Below, piece by piece: positions 1 through 7,996 of a stretch of 64,000 nt of DNA (its first letter is position 1; each line of letters starts with the position of its first letter). The stretch lies in NCBI GenBank assembly GCA_902776375.1, contig CACYPV010000013.1, forward strand, positions 47,823 to 111,822, given 5' to 3'. Made by a program: the position numbers and the translations under genes. The notes under the pieces were generated by a model. It was not told the origin of the DNA. It made no database searches and saw only the letters and a list, made by a program, of their open reading frames with translations. The DNA comes from an uncultured Ruminococcus sp. Its GTDB lineage: Bacteria; Bacillota; Clostridia; Oscillospirales; Acutalibacteraceae.

Positions 1-345
1 TACTACCGGAACACGGAGTCTTCCCGGCAAAACCGGAACGGCAAAATGTCAGATAACAGTTTCTCGGCCCGGCTTTCCGGAATTCGCAGTATTGACAATA
101 ATACTGTCAGCGCAAACTATGATATAAACAGCCAGCCGATCACATACCCTGAGATCGACGAAGAAGAACAAAAAAAGAAAAAGGAAAGAAATTTAATAAT
201 AATAGGCGTTGTAGGAATTATTATATTAATTGTTTTATTTAGTATTTTGATTGCTTCCTGCGCCAACATGAGCAAATCTAAAACCACCGAAAGCTCATCT
301 TCCCAATCATATAACAACGATAATTATTATGACTATCTATTTTAA
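1..345 (+). CDS. C-terminal part of a membrane-anchored protein of unknown function (open at the window edge)
   Basis: The frame is open from base 1 to the stop at 343-345. The first ATG is at 46, but no ribosome site precedes it and the frame has no stop upstream, so this is probably the tail of a longer gene. Counting from that ATG, it has an acidic, lysine-rich stretch, one strongly hydrophobic segment at about residues 49-71, and a short Ser/Asn/Tyr-rich tail. This suggests a single-pass membrane anchor near the C-terminus. I do not recognise a family. It lies 18 bases before the signal peptidase-like gene and may share its transcript. Confidence 0.6.
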   Translation, partial: YYRNTESSRQNRNGKMSDNSFSARLSGIRSIDNNTVSANYDINSQPITYPEIDEEEQKKKKERNLIIIGVVGIIILIVLFSILIASCANMSKSKTTESSSSQSYNNDNYYDYLF

Positions 346-363
346 CACAATAGGAGCATGAAA

Positions 364-1194
364 ATGAAATGCGTCAATTGTCAAAAAGAAATTAGTTGCT
401 CAGACAACTTCTGTCCGTTCTGCGGCAGACCTGTGCAGACAGCGCCTGAGTATGGGCACACGAAGGTGTATGTCCAGCCGAAAAAGCCGACGGAAAAACC
501 GAACCCCGAAAGCAGCCGCCCTGACGAAAGCCCCGAAGCAAACGAACCCGTAACGCAGCCGCAGCTTGTGGTTTCGTGGCACGACGAAGGCTCCGAGGAG
601 CTGATAGACGAAGAGGAGCGCCGCGAAATAAAACGGGAAAACAGGCGGTTTTTGATTATAGAGTGCCTGCTTCTGGCGCTTGTGCTTTGTCTGATCGGCG
701 CGATTTTCTTTACGATAAAAAACAAAATGAACAAATACGACGTCTACACCATGGACGGCCTGTCGATGGAGGACACCATAAAAAGCGGCGACAAGCTGAG
801 CGCCGAGAAGATGGCAGGCGCGCCCAAAAGCGGCGATATCGTTGTCATCTCGGGGCGCGGCGACAGCGTGTATATAAGGCGCGTCATCGCCGTGGGTGGT
901 CAAACCCTGTGGCTCGACTACGACAACGACAGGATCGTCGTAGACGGTGCGGAGCTTTCGGAGCCGTATATCAAGGGCTCGACCTACTCGGGGATAACCG
1001 AGGACTACGCAGTGCCCCTCGACCTGCCCGAGGGCAAGGTATTCGTAATGGGCGACAACCGCGGAGTATCACTTGACAGCCGCTCGTCGGAAATAGGACT
1101 TATTGACGAAAAAGACATTATCGGCAAGGTTGTAAAGATCAACGATGAAGACATCGCCGCGCCGGCAGTCAAAAATCAAGAGGAAACAAAATGA
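364..1194 (+). CDS. Signal peptidase I-like protein with N-terminal zinc ribbon; catalytic Lys replaced by Arg
   Basis: Signal peptidase I (family S26) cleaves signal peptides with a Ser-Lys dyad on the outer face of the membrane. Counting from ATG 364, C3/C6/C17/C20 form a zinc ribbon, followed by a Pro/Glu-rich linker and one membrane span at about residues 98-122. The serine box (GLSMEDT, S134), a GDIVVI strand and the final box (MGDNRGVSLDSR) are all present. The lysine box reads YIRRVIAV, so R172 sits where the family has its general-base Lys. I chose ATG 364 because AGGAG at 352-356 touches the ATG at 358 but is 7 bases from 364. The stop overlaps the next start (ATGA). It may be inactive or work by an altered mechanism; the fold assignment is firm. 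Confidence 0.85.
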   Translation: MKCVNCQKEISCSDNFCPFCGRPVQTAPEYGHTKVYVQPKKPTEKPNPESSRPDESPEANEPVTQPQLVVSWHDEGSEELIDEEERREIKRENRRFLIIECLLLALVLCLIGAIFFTIKNKMNKYDVYTMDGLSMEDTIKSGDKLSAEKMAGAPKSGDIVVISGRGDSVYIRRVIAVGGQTLWLDYDNDRIVVDGAELSEPYIKGSTYSGITEDYAVPLDLPEGKVFVMGDNRGVSLDSRSSEIGLIDEKDIIGKVVKINDEDIAAPAVKNQEETK

Positions 1195-1841
1195 AATACG
1201 GTGAAAGCTCTTTTGACATAATCTATCTTTTATTCGCTATTACCTCGGGCGTGTATTTGCTGGTGCGAAGCAAAAACGCCGTGGGCAGGCTGATGGGACT
1301 TGCCGCGTTCATTCTGGGCGCGGGCGACGCGTTCCATCTGGTGCCGCGCGTGCTGAATTACTTTGTGGACGGCGACTTTTCGTTCCGGCTGGGCACGGGC
1401 AAGCTGGTGACCTCGATAACGATGACGGTGTTTTACGTTCTGCTTTACCATCTGCACTGCCTGCTGTACAACAAAAAGCACGGCAAAGCTATCGCGATAT
1501 CGGTTTACGCGCTTGCCGCCGCGCGTATAATAATATGCCTGTTTCCGCAAAACGGCTGGTTCAGCAATGAAACGAATCTGCTTTGGGCGATACTACGCAA
1601 CGTCCCGTTTGCGCTGTTGGGCGTGCTGATAGTGGTGGTTTATTTTCAGACACGCGGCAAGATACGCGAGCTGAGCCGCATTTGGCTTTATGTTACACTG
1701 TCGTTCGCGTTTTACCTGCCCGTCGCCGTGGGCGCGGCTTACGTGCCGCTTTTGGGAATGTTGATGCTGCCAAAAACCGTATGCTATATACTGATGATAA
1801 TCGATTTTTTAAGATACAGGGCGTCAACCGTGACCCGATAA
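1191..1841 (+). CDS. Polytopic membrane protein of unknown function
   Basis: This 216-residue protein is almost entirely hydrophobic, with about six or seven candidate membrane spans, short basic loops and a basic C-terminus. I recognise no catalytic motif. Its ATG overlaps the stop of the signal peptidase-like gene (ATGA), so the two are very likely translationally coupled and co-transcribed. A partner role with that protein is possible but is only inferred from the coupling. Confidence 0.75.
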   Translation: MKYGESSFDIIYLLFAITSGVYLLVRSKNAVGRLMGLAAFILGAGDAFHLVPRVLNYFVDGDFSFRLGTGKLVTSITMTVFYVLLYHLHCLLYNKKHGKAIAISVYALAAARIIICLFPQNGWFSNETNLLWAILRNVPFALLGVLIVVVYFQTRGKIRELSRIWLYVTLSFAFYLPVAVGAAYVPLLGMLMLPKTVCYILMIIDFLRYRASTVTR

Positions 1842-1898
1842 GCAAAATATGCTGAAAACCTCGGCAATTTACATCTGATAATTAGTATTTGATAACAA

Positions 1899-1928
1899 TT
1901 GACAAATTGCGACATTATGGGCTATAAT
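1899..1928 (+). promoter_or_regulatory. Sigma-A-type promoter of the L,D-transpeptidase gene
   Basis: TTGACA at 1899-1904 and TATAAT at 1923-1928 are separated by 18 bases. Both hexamers are perfect consensus, about 75 bases upstream of the transpeptidase start. Confidence 0.75.
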
Positions 1929-2004
1929 TAATTGAATAATCTAATATACTAATAATACACCAATATTATATCCAATACATCATTTAATGAAGGGGAATGA
2001 GTAT

Positions 2005-3423
2005 ATGAAAGGGAGCAAAATCGCTCTTATTGTACTTCTCGGCTTTATAATCGCTATTTCGGGCGTAACCGTTGTCGGCTTCGCGCTGTCGGACAGTGAT
2101 GATTCAAAAGCGAAAAAAGCAGACGAAACGGCCATGTCCGCATCGATAGCGACAAACAGACCGCGCTCGGTAATGCTGAGCGGCGTCAACGGCATCACCG
2201 TTGATAAGCTTGAACCGCACAAGGTAGTATTGTCGTGGTCGGCATTGAACGGCGCAACAGGCTACAATGTCTTCGCGCTTGATACCGATGTTGACACCGA
2301 ATACAAGCTCATCGCCAACACCAACAAGCCCACGGCTGAGCTCAACGACCTTGCCGACACCACCAAATATCGTTTCAGAATAACAGCGTACATTCAGAAA
2401 AACGGCACCCTGTATGAATGTCCCGCAACCGAGTACGAGCTTTTCACTCCGATCGGCGAGGCAGAGGACATCAAGATCGAGCGTTCCTCCGAGGTTCTGG
2501 CGTTCAGTTGGAAGCAGAACGACAAGGTATCGGGTTACGATATACAGCGCGCGAGCGATGACAACAACAACGAGTTCCAGCAGTATGCAAACCTCAAAGG
2601 CAGCGCAAGCGAATTTGCAGACGAGGACGTTGAAAACGGCAAGCTCTACACATACAAGATCCTTCCCTACCGTGTGGTCAACAACGAAAGACTGTACTCG
2701 GCAAACGGCAAAACCGTTGAGCTGGTAAGCGGACTGGGCGCGCCCGCCGACTTCATAGCCAGAAGCGGAAGCAACCGCGTGACTCTCAACTGGAGAGAAA
2801 AGCAGCTTGCTTCAGGCTACAACATCTACATGGCTAAGGGCAAGAAGGGTACATATGAGCTTATCGGCACCGCCGACAACGGCTCGTTTACCACCGACAA
2901 GCTCACCGCGGGCGAGACCTACTACTTCCGCGTTCAGCCTTATATCAACCTCAAAAGCGGCAAAACCGTAGCGGGCACATGGAGTTCACTCAATATCGTG
3001 GCGGCAGATGATGACGAAAGCACGCGCAGCGCTCCAAAGAGCCAGATCAAGGGCTCGGGCACCTATGTTGAGATCAGCATAGCCCAGCAGCACATGTGGT
3101 TCTATGAAAACGGCAAGCTTATCCTTGACACCGACGTAGTAACGGGCAATACCGACGGCGAATGTGACACGCCCACCGGCAACTTCACCATGACCACTCG
3201 CGGCCAGAACGTTACGCTCACAGGACCCGGCTATTCCTCATTCGTCAACTACTGGATGGGCTTCTACGGCGGCTGCGGCATCCACGACGCAAGCTGGCGT
3301 TCATCCTTCGGCGGCGACATCTATCAGGGCAACGGCTCACACGGCTGTGTAAACACCCCGCTTGACAAGGTACAGGTAATTTACGAAAGAACCGATTTCG
3401 GCACACCTGTTTACGTATACTAA
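2005..3423 (+). CDS. Membrane-anchored L,D-transpeptidase with fibronectin type III-like repeats
   Basis: L,D-transpeptidases (YkuD fold) make 3-3 cross-links in peptidoglycan or attach proteins to it, using a Cys nucleophile. The protein has an N-terminal signal anchor, then three fibronectin III-like repeats (recurring patterns such as GYNVF, GYDIQ, GYNIY and YYFRVQPY) to about residue 330. A C-terminal YkuD domain follows, with the conserved GIHDASWR histidine and the GSHGCVNTP motif carrying the catalytic Cys. I chose ATG 2005 over 1987 because AAGGGG at 1990-1994 is correctly spaced only for 2005. It has its own promoter and a strong terminator, so it is monocistronic. Confidence 0.9.
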   Translation: MKGSKIALIVLLGFIIAISGVTVVGFALSDSDDSKAKKADETAMSASIATNRPRSVMLSGVNGITVDKLEPHKVVLSWSALNGATGYNVFALDTDVDTEYKLIANTNKPTAELNDLADTTKYRFRITAYIQKNGTLYECPATEYELFTPIGEAEDIKIERSSEVLAFSWKQNDKVSGYDIQRASDDNNNEFQQYANLKGSASEFADEDVENGKLYTYKILPYRVVNNERLYSANGKTVELVSGLGAPADFIARSGSNRVTLNWREKQLASGYNIYMAKGKKGTYELIGTADNGSFTTDKLTAGETYYFRVQPYINLKSGKTVAGTWSSLNIVAADDDESTRSAPKSQIKGSGTYVEISIAQQHMWFYENGKLILDTDVVTGNTDGECDTPTGNFTMTTRGQNVTLTGPGYSSFVNYWMGFYGGCGIHDASWRSSFGGDIYQGNGSHGCVNTPLDKVQVIYERTDFGTPVYVY

Positions 3424-3428
3424 AAACC

Positions 3429-3468
3429 AACAGCTCGATACTCAAAACAGAGTACCGAGCTGTTTTTT
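3429..3468 (+). terminator. Intrinsic terminator of the L,D-transpeptidase gene
   Basis: AACAGCTCG pairs with CGAGCTGTT, with an inner TACTC/GAGTA pairing, followed by a run of T. It starts five bases after the stop codon. Confidence 0.85.
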
Positions 3469-3478
3469 GTTGCTGATC

Positions 3479-3515
3479 ATCCTCCGCTTATCCTTTGATA
3501 AACGGAGGATTTTTG
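3479..3515 (+). terminator. Second hairpin terminator in tandem
   Basis: ATCCTCCG pairs with CGGAGGAT, with an inner TTATC/GATAA pairing, followed by TTTTG. It may back up the previous terminator or be left over from an insertion. Confidence 0.6.
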
Positions 3516-3517
3516 CT

Positions 3518-3799
3518 TTATATTATTCATATGGTAAGTTTAAAGTAAAGCCTCACATTGTACTTACTATTGCAGAAAGAGAATGGTTTGAAGGAGAAGG
3601 ACGCGATAAAAGTTATGAGGAAATAATACGAGAAGCTATAAAAAATAAGAAAGTGATTGATTATGACGCAAAAAAAAGAAACGAGCTGTCAGTGATCGCC
3701 AAGAACGTAAATCTTGGAAATATAACACCATCGTTTCTTAATAATAATTTATCACAATTCAAGAATGAAATCAATAGTATTAAGCAAAAAATAGAATAA
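3518..3799 (+). pseudogene. AT-rich gene remnant without a start codon
   Basis: A reading frame without a usable ATG or ribosome site runs from the second terminator to a stop at 3797-3799. The peptide looks protein-like (an acidic helix around EREWFEGEG, then Lys/Asn-rich helices), but I recognise no family. Base composition is much more AT-rich than the flanking housekeeping genes. It abuts a fragment of a mobile-element polyvalent protein, so it is most simply the truncated end of a transferred gene. Confidence 0.4.
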
Positions 3800-3948
3800 A
3801 CTATTCCGACCGCTTCACAAAAACCGACCGCGACTACCTCGCCGCCGTGGAGCGCGGCGACATGGAAACCGCGCAGAGGATGGTGGACGAGGCGGCGAGA
3901 GCGGGCTGTAAGGCGCAAACAAAGAAAACGTTTCAAGTGGAAGAATAA
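3784..3948 (+). pseudogene. C-terminal fragment of a mobile-element polyvalent (MuF-like) protein
   Basis: The frame encodes NYSDRFTKTDRDYLAAVERG followed by DMETAQRMVDEAA. This linker is typical of very large polyvalent proteins carried by Firmicutes prophages and conjugative elements. Only this linker and a short tail remain, ending at 3946-3948. The segment is GC-rich between AT-rich neighbours. A near-identical 69-bp copy lies at 4947-5015. The family assignment rests on recall of this linker. Confidence 0.55.
3826..3894 (+). repeat. GC-rich direct repeat, copy 1
   Basis: A 69-bp block encoding the polyvalent-protein linker. It matches 4947-5015 closely and in the same orientation, and the pair brackets about 1.05 kb of AT-rich DNA. 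Confidence 0.75.
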
Positions 3949-4019
3949 AGAATAGCGATAGGGGTTATAAAAGTTATAAAAATATAAATCTTGATACACT
4001 TGATGATGAAGAAATAAAA

Positions 4020-5114
4020 GTGTATAATAATCGTGGATTGGCATATGATTTGTTTACAGATGAAGATAAGCTTTTACTTGAAAGTGAGTACAAAAATCTT
4101 AGTAATATTTCCCTAAGCAACAAACCATATCAAAACGCGAGATATGCTGACTTAAATAATAAACTTGTGGTATTATCCGGAAATTATAATAACCCACAGA
4201 TTCATTCTGTTTTTATTATCAACGCAAAATCAGAAACATACGCGGAGATCATTAAAGACGAGATAAAAAATGAAGGAGAGTATTATGGTAACAGCAGAGA
4301 ACAGTTTGAGAGCTTCGGCAGAGATTACCAAAGCATTACTGGAATCCAGTTTGTCGGATTCTACAGTTCTTATGATTTCCAGTATCTTAAAGGAAGGAAG
4401 GACACAGGGCAGAGAGCGATATACAATCCTCAGGCAGATTATTACGGATATACTAAACAATTCCAGGACCGAACAGGAAATCATACAGAAACTACGCCAG
4501 AGTTTTCCAAACGCGAGATAAAAACAAACAAAGGTTATACACTATCTGATAATTCAAGGATTATAGAAATAAATAAAAAAATTGTCTTACTGGATGGCAA
4601 ATATGATAATCCGGTAATTTATCACGTTTTTGTCATAAATGCAACCTCAGAAAATGACGCGAGACCGGTAAAGGAATTTTTATATGACGTTATCACTGAA
4701 AGAAAAGTCGGAAACAGAATACATTATTGCGAAGTGGTCGAAAGTATATCATCAGCTGTTATCAAAGTTCAAGGACGGGGAGCTGTCCGAAGCTTTGAAA
4801 AATCAGATTATGAATATAATAGAGGATCTTCCACGTGGCAGCGAGCAACGTTACCAAGCTATTTCAACCATTTCGGATATACTACAAAATACCAAGACCG
4901 AACAGGAAATCATACAGAAACTATGCCAGAGTTTTCCAAACGCGTAGACGCCGACTACCTCTCCGCCGTGGAGCGCAGCGATATGGAAACCGCGCAGAGG
5001 ATGGTGGACGAGGCGCAATTGAAAAAAGCTGCCGCAGGCAATGCCTGTGACAGCTTTTGTAATTATTCAGCTATATTGATCTCTACAGGAAATCAAATCA
5101 ACCTTCTGCGATAG
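4020..5114 (+). CDS. Long frame with two degenerate units of a polyvalent-protein domain; probably decaying
   Basis: The frame begins at GTG 4020 but is open upstream to about 3942, so the true start is unclear. Two units resemble each other: one with LNNKLVVLSGNYNNPQIHSV, the other with KKIVLLDGKYDNPVIYHV. Each is followed by a segment ending DRTGNHTET.PEFSKR. The first unit also has YNNRGLAYD, which I associate with large polyvalent proteins of prophages and conjugative elements. The 3' part runs through the GC-rich linker repeat and then reads antisense into the ppdK terminator. Two well-formed small ORFs overlap it in another frame, so in those stretches this frame may not be the coding one. 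Confidence 0.4.
   Translation: MYNNRGLAYDLFTDEDKLLLESEYKNLSNISLSNKPYQNARYADLNNKLVVLSGNYNNPQIHSVFIINAKSETYAEIIKDEIKNEGEYYGNSREQFESFGRDYQSITGIQFVGFYSSYDFQYLKGRKDTGQRAIYNPQADYYGYTKQFQDRTGNHTETTPEFSKREIKTNKGYTLSDNSRIIEINKKIVLLDGKYDNPVIYHVFVINATSENDARPVKEFLYDVITERKVGNRIHYCEVVESISSAVIKVQGRGAVRSFEKSDYEYNRGSSTWQRATLPSYFNHFGYTTKYQDRTGNHTETMPEFSKRVDADYLSAVERSDMETAQRMVDEAQLKKAAAGNACDSFCNYSAILISTGNQINLLR
4285..4521 (+). CDS. Small helical protein, copy 1, in an AT-rich mobile remnant
   Basis: ATG 4285 follows AAGGAGAG at 4273-4280. The 78-residue product is predicted helical and ends TEQEIIQKLRQSFPNA. A paralogue with the same ending lies at 4684-4947. Differences between the two in this frame are conservative (Ser/Thr, Arg/Lys, Asn/Gln), which supports this frame as the coding one here. 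Function unknown. It overlaps the longer frame 4020-5114. Confidence 0.5.
   Translation: MVTAENSLRASAEITKALLESSLSDSTVLMISSILKEGRTQGRERYTILRQIITDILNNSRTEQEIIQKLRQSFPNAR
4684..4947 (+). CDS. Small helical protein, copy 2, in an AT-rich mobile remnant
   Basis: ATG 4684 is preceded by AAAGGA with good spacing. The 87-residue product shares the motif DILQNTKTEQEIIQKL and the ending QSFPNA with the ORF at 4285-4521, so the pair is a tandem duplication with diverged N-terminal halves. No catalytic motif is visible. It stops exactly where the second GC-rich direct repeat begins. Function unknown; an accessory protein of the element that supplied the neighbouring fragments is possible. Confidence 0.5.
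   Translation: MTLSLKEKSETEYIIAKWSKVYHQLLSKFKDGELSEALKNQIMNIIEDLPRGSEQRYQAISTISDILQNTKTEQEIIQKLCQSFPNA
4947..5015 (+). repeat. GC-rich direct repeat, copy 2
   Basis: Matches 3826-3894 closely over 69 bp and encodes the same linker (DADYLSAVERSDMETAQRMV). Right border of the AT-rich cassette, immediately before the ppdK terminator. Confidence 0.75.
5021..5059 (-). terminator. Intrinsic terminator of ppdK
   Basis: Read on the minus strand, AAAAGCTG pairs with CAGCTTTT around an inner CAGGCA/TGCCTG stem, followed by a T run. It lies about 40 bases after the ppdK stop. Confidence 0.8.
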
Positions 5115-7308
5115 CAGCCTGAGCGGCAGCCAGTCTTGCGATCGGCACACGGAAGGGTGAGCAGGATACGTAGTCAAGACCGATCTTATGGCAGAACTCT
5201 ACGGACGAAGGATCGCCGCCGTGCTCGCCGCAGATACCGATGTGGAGGTTGGGATTAACGGGCTTGCCGAGCTTGATAGCCATTTCCATCAGCTTGCCAA
5301 CGCCGGTCTGATCGAGCTTTGCGAAGGGATCGTTCTCGAAGATCTTGGTGTCGTAGTAAGCGTTGAGGAACTTGCCGGCGTCGTCACGGCTGAAGCCGAA
5401 GGTCATCTGAGTAAGGTCGTTGGTGCCGAAGCAGAAGAAGTCAGCCTCGGTAGCGATCTCGTCAGCGGTAAGAGCAGCTCTGGGAATCTCGATCATTGTA
5501 CCGACCTCATACTCGAGCTTAACGCCTGCAGCGGCGATCTCAGCGTCGGCGGTCTCAACAACAACCTTCTTAACGAACTTGAGCTCTTTGATCTCGCATA
5601 CGAGCGGGATCATGATCTCGGGCTTAACATTCCAATCGGGATGAGCAGCCTGAACCTCGATAGCAGCGCGGATAACAGCCTTTGTCTGCATCTTTGCGAT
5701 CTCGGGATATGTTACAGCCAGACGGCAGCCGCGGTGACCCATCATGGGGTTGAACTCGTGGAGGGAAGCGATGAGAGCCTTGATGTCCTCTACGCTCTTG
5801 CCCTGCGCGTCAGCCAGCTTCTTGATATCATCTTCCTCGGTGGGAACGAACTCGTGGAGAGGCGGATCGAGGAAACGGATGGTTACGGGGCAGCCCTCGA
5901 GAGCTTCGTAGAGAGCCTTGAAGTCGCCCTGCTGATAAGGCAGGATCTTGTCGAGAGCAGCTTCTCTCTCTTCAACTGTGTCAGCGCAGATCATCTCGCG
6001 GAACGCAGCGATTCTGTCTTCTTCAAAGAACATGTGCTCGGTACGGCAGAGACCGATACCCTCAGCGCCCAGCTCGCGAGCCTTCTTGGCGTCGGCGGGT
6101 GTGTCGGCGTTGGTGCGAACCTTAAGTCTTCTGTTCTCGTCAGCCCAAGCCATGATCCTTCCGAACTCGCCGGCGATCTCAGCATCCTTGGTGGCGATAG
6201 CGCCGTCATAGATGTTACCGGTGGAGCCGTCGATTGAGAGCCAGTCGCCCTCGTGGAATTCTTTGCCTGCGAGTGTGAACTTCTTGTTCTCCTCGTCCAT
6301 AGCGATGTCGCCGCAACCGGATACGCAGCAGGTGCCCATGCCGCGGGCAACAACGGCAGCGTGAGAGGTCATACCGCCGCGAACGGTCAGGATGCCCTGT
6401 GAAGCCTTCATGCCGGTGATATCCTCGGGAGAGGTCTCAAGACGAACGAGAACTACCTTCTCGCCTCTTGCGTTCCAAGCCTCAGCATCCTCAGCGGTAA
6501 ACACGATCTTGCCGCATGCAGCGCCGGGGGAAGCGCCCAGACCCTTGCCGATAGGAGTAGCAGCCTTAAGAGCAGCTGTATCGAACTGGGGATGGAGCAG
6601 GGTGTCGAGGTTTCTGGGATCGATCATTGCAACGGCTTCTTTTTCGGTTCTCATGCCCTCGTCAACGAGGTCGCAAGCGATCTTAAGAGCAGCCTGAGCT
6701 GTTCTCTTGCCGTTTCTGGTCTGCAGCATGTAGAGCTTGCCGTGCTCAACGGTGAACTCCATGTCCTGCATATCTCTGTAGTGGTTTTCGAGGGTAGCGC
6801 AAACGTCCTTGAACTGAGCGAACGCCTCGGGGAATTTCTCCGCCATCTGAGCGATGGGCATAGGAGTACGAACGCCGGCAACAACGTCTTCGCCCTGTGC
6901 GTTGGTAAGGAACTCACCCATCAGCTTCTTCTCGCCTGTAGCGGGATCACGTGTGAAGGCAACGCCGGTACCGCAGTCGTCACCCATGTTGCCGAACGCC
7001 ATTGACTGAACGTTAACGGCAGTACCCCATGAATAGGGGATATCGTTATCGCGGCGGTATACGTTAGCTCTGGGGTTGTCCCAAGAACGGAATACTGCCA
7101 TAACAGCGCCCATAAGCTGCTCCTTGGGATCATCGGGGAAGTCTGCGCCGATTTTCGCCTTGTATTCAGCCTTGAACTGTGTTGCAAGCTCTTTGAGGTC
7201 GTCAGCGTCAAGCTCTACGTCCTGAGTAACGCCCTTTTCAGCCTTCATCTTGTCGATAAGCTCTTCAAAGTACTTCTTACCAACTTCCATAACTACGTCG
7301 GAATACAT
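5098..7308 (-). CDS. ppdK: PPDK C-terminal fragment (736 codons from an internal Met)
   Basis: Begins at [14 protein letters not shown], which is internal in intact PPDK. Homology extends about 9 codons upstream of this Met in the same frame ([13 protein letters not shown]). No ribosome site precedes this Met, so independent translation is unlikely. It carries the rest of the ATP-grasp domain, the central phosphohistidine domain and the PEP/pyruvate barrel. Confidence 0.85.
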   Translation of the reverse strand: MYSDVVMEVGKKYFEELIDKMKAEKGVTQDVELDADDLKELATQFKAEYKAKIGADFPDDPKEQLMGAVMAVFRSWDNPRANVYRRDNDIPYSWGTAVNVQSMAFGNMGDDCGTGVAFTRDPATGEKKLMGEFLTNAQGEDVVAGVRTPMPIAQMAEKFPEAFAQFKDVCATLENHYRDMQDMEFTVEHGKLYMLQTRNGKRTAQAALKIACDLVDEGMRTEKEAVAMIDPRNLDTLLHPQFDTAALKAATPIGKGLGASPGAACGKIVFTAEDAEAWNARGEKVVLVRLETSPEDITGMKASQGILTVRGGMTSHAAVVARGMGTCCVSGCGDIAMDEENKKFTLAGKEFHEGDWLSIDGSTGNIYDGAIATKDAEIAGEFGRIMAWADENRRLKVRTNADTPADAKKARELGAEGIGLCRTEHMFFEEDRIAAFREMICADTVEEREAALDKILPYQQGDFKALYEALEGCPVTIRFLDPPLHEFVPTEEDDIKKLADAQGKSVEDIKALIASLHEFNPMMGHRGCRLAVTYPEIAKMQTKAVIRAAIEVQAAHPDWNVKPEIMIPLVCEIKELKFVKKVVVETADAEIAAAGVKLEYEVGTMIEIPRAALTADEIATEADFFCFGTNDLTQMTFGFSRDDAGKFLNAYYDTKIFENDPFAKLDQTGVGKLMEMAIKLGKPVNPNLHIGICGEHGGDPSSVEFCHKIGLDYVSCSPFRVPIARLAAAQAAIAEG

Positions 7309-7688
7309 CTGGATGAATCTTCTGTAGCAGTCCCAAGCCCAACGGGGGTTTTAAGACCGAGGTTGAGGATCGTGTCCATCATACCGGGCATTGAAGCTCT
7401 GGCGCCTGAACGAACGGATACGAGCAGGGGGTTCTTTTCATCGCCGAACTTTTTGCCGGTGATCTCTTCCATCTTTACGATGTACTCGTTGATCTGACCC
7501 TGGATCTCGTCGTTGATCTTTCTGCCGTCCTCATAATACTGAGTACAAGCTTCTGTTGTAATTGTGAAGCCCTGGGGTACGGGAAGTCCCATGCTGGTCA
7601 TTTCAGCAAGGTTAGCGCCCTTACCGCCGAGGAGCTCACGCATGTTTGCGTTACCTTCAGAAAAAAGGTAAACCCATTTTCTTGCCAT
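7293..7688 (-). CDS. ppdK: PPDK N-terminal fragment (131 codons)
   Basis: Encodes the start of the ATP-grasp nucleotide-binding domain: [20 protein letters not shown], then [23 protein letters not shown] lies 9 bases before the ATG. The last 18 or so residues after NLGL are out of frame and bear no resemblance to PPDK. Confidence 0.85.
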   Translation of the reverse strand: MARKWVYLFSEGNANMRELLGGKGANLAEMTSMGLPVPQGFTITTEACTQYYEDGRKINDEIQGQINEYIVKMEEITGKKFGDEKNPLLVSVRSGARASMPGMMDTILNLGLKTPVGLGTATEDSSRCIPT

Positions 7689-7763
7689 AGTGGTAGTCCT
7701 CCTAAAATGTATTAATGCGGCTGTGGCAGCAATTAACTGCCAACATATCTATGCCTAAATGTT

Positions 7764-7772
7764 ATTATACCA
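7764..7772 (-). promoter_or_regulatory. Extended -10 promoter of ppdK
   Basis: The minus strand reads TGGTATAAT, an extended -10 with perfect hexamer. No good -35 is visible 17 bases away. An inverted GGCAG/CTGCC pair lies just downstream in the leader at about 7729-7743. Confidence 0.5.
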
Positions 7773-7897
7773 AAGATTGACGGAAATTACTACATTTTTT
7801 TGAAAATTTTTTCTTCTAAAAAACACCTGCAATTTTTATTAATATTGTATAAATCGTTTAATTTCCGATAAACATCGGATTTTTTTGCAAATTTCAC

Positions 7898-7925
7898 TTG
7901 AAATTTCTATTTTTTATGCGATAAT
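7898..7925 (+). promoter_or_regulatory. Candidate promoter of the glmU-prs-pth-mfd group
   Basis: TTGAAA at 7898-7903 and GATAAT at 7920-7925, 16 bases apart, about 70 bases before the glmU-like start. Confidence 0.5.
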
Positions 7926-7996
7926 ATTAATGAGTATAAAAAGCGTCAAAAGCTTATTTGCCCGTTTTTCGGGTCATTTCAAACAGCGAGGTTTTT

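Larger units (their letters stand above)
5098..7688 (-). pseudogene. ppdK: Pyruvate, phosphate dikinase, split by a deletion/frameshift
   Basis: PPDK interconverts pyruvate, ATP and phosphate with phosphoenolpyruvate, AMP and pyrophosphate; in anaerobes it usually serves glycolysis. The gene is complete except near 7350. The N-terminal frame (7293-7688) ends just after TILNLGL, and the downstream frame resumes at [12 protein letters not shown]. In known PPDKs about 13 residues separate these two motifs. Only two bases separate them here, which implies loss of about 37 nt and a frame change. Everything else is intact: the phospho-His loop ([15 protein letters not shown]) and the C-terminal [12 protein letters not shown] with its catalytic Cys. 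The gene has AGGAGG before its ATG and a terminator. Either a genuine null allele or an assembly error. Confidence 0.9.

Noticed and set aside
3784-5015. Complete prophage or integrative element
   Set aside because: Only fragments of one protein type remain; no integrase, terminase, portal or attachment sites are visible.
5188-6237. Long plus-strand frame antisense to ppdK
   Set aside because: Shadow of a strongly biased coding strand; the minus strand encodes conserved PPDK motifs here.
7864-7887. TCCGAT/ATCGGA hairpin with T run before the glmU-like gene
   Set aside because: Looks like a small terminator, but no plus-strand gene precedes it and it lies upstream of the likely promoter; not listed as a feature.
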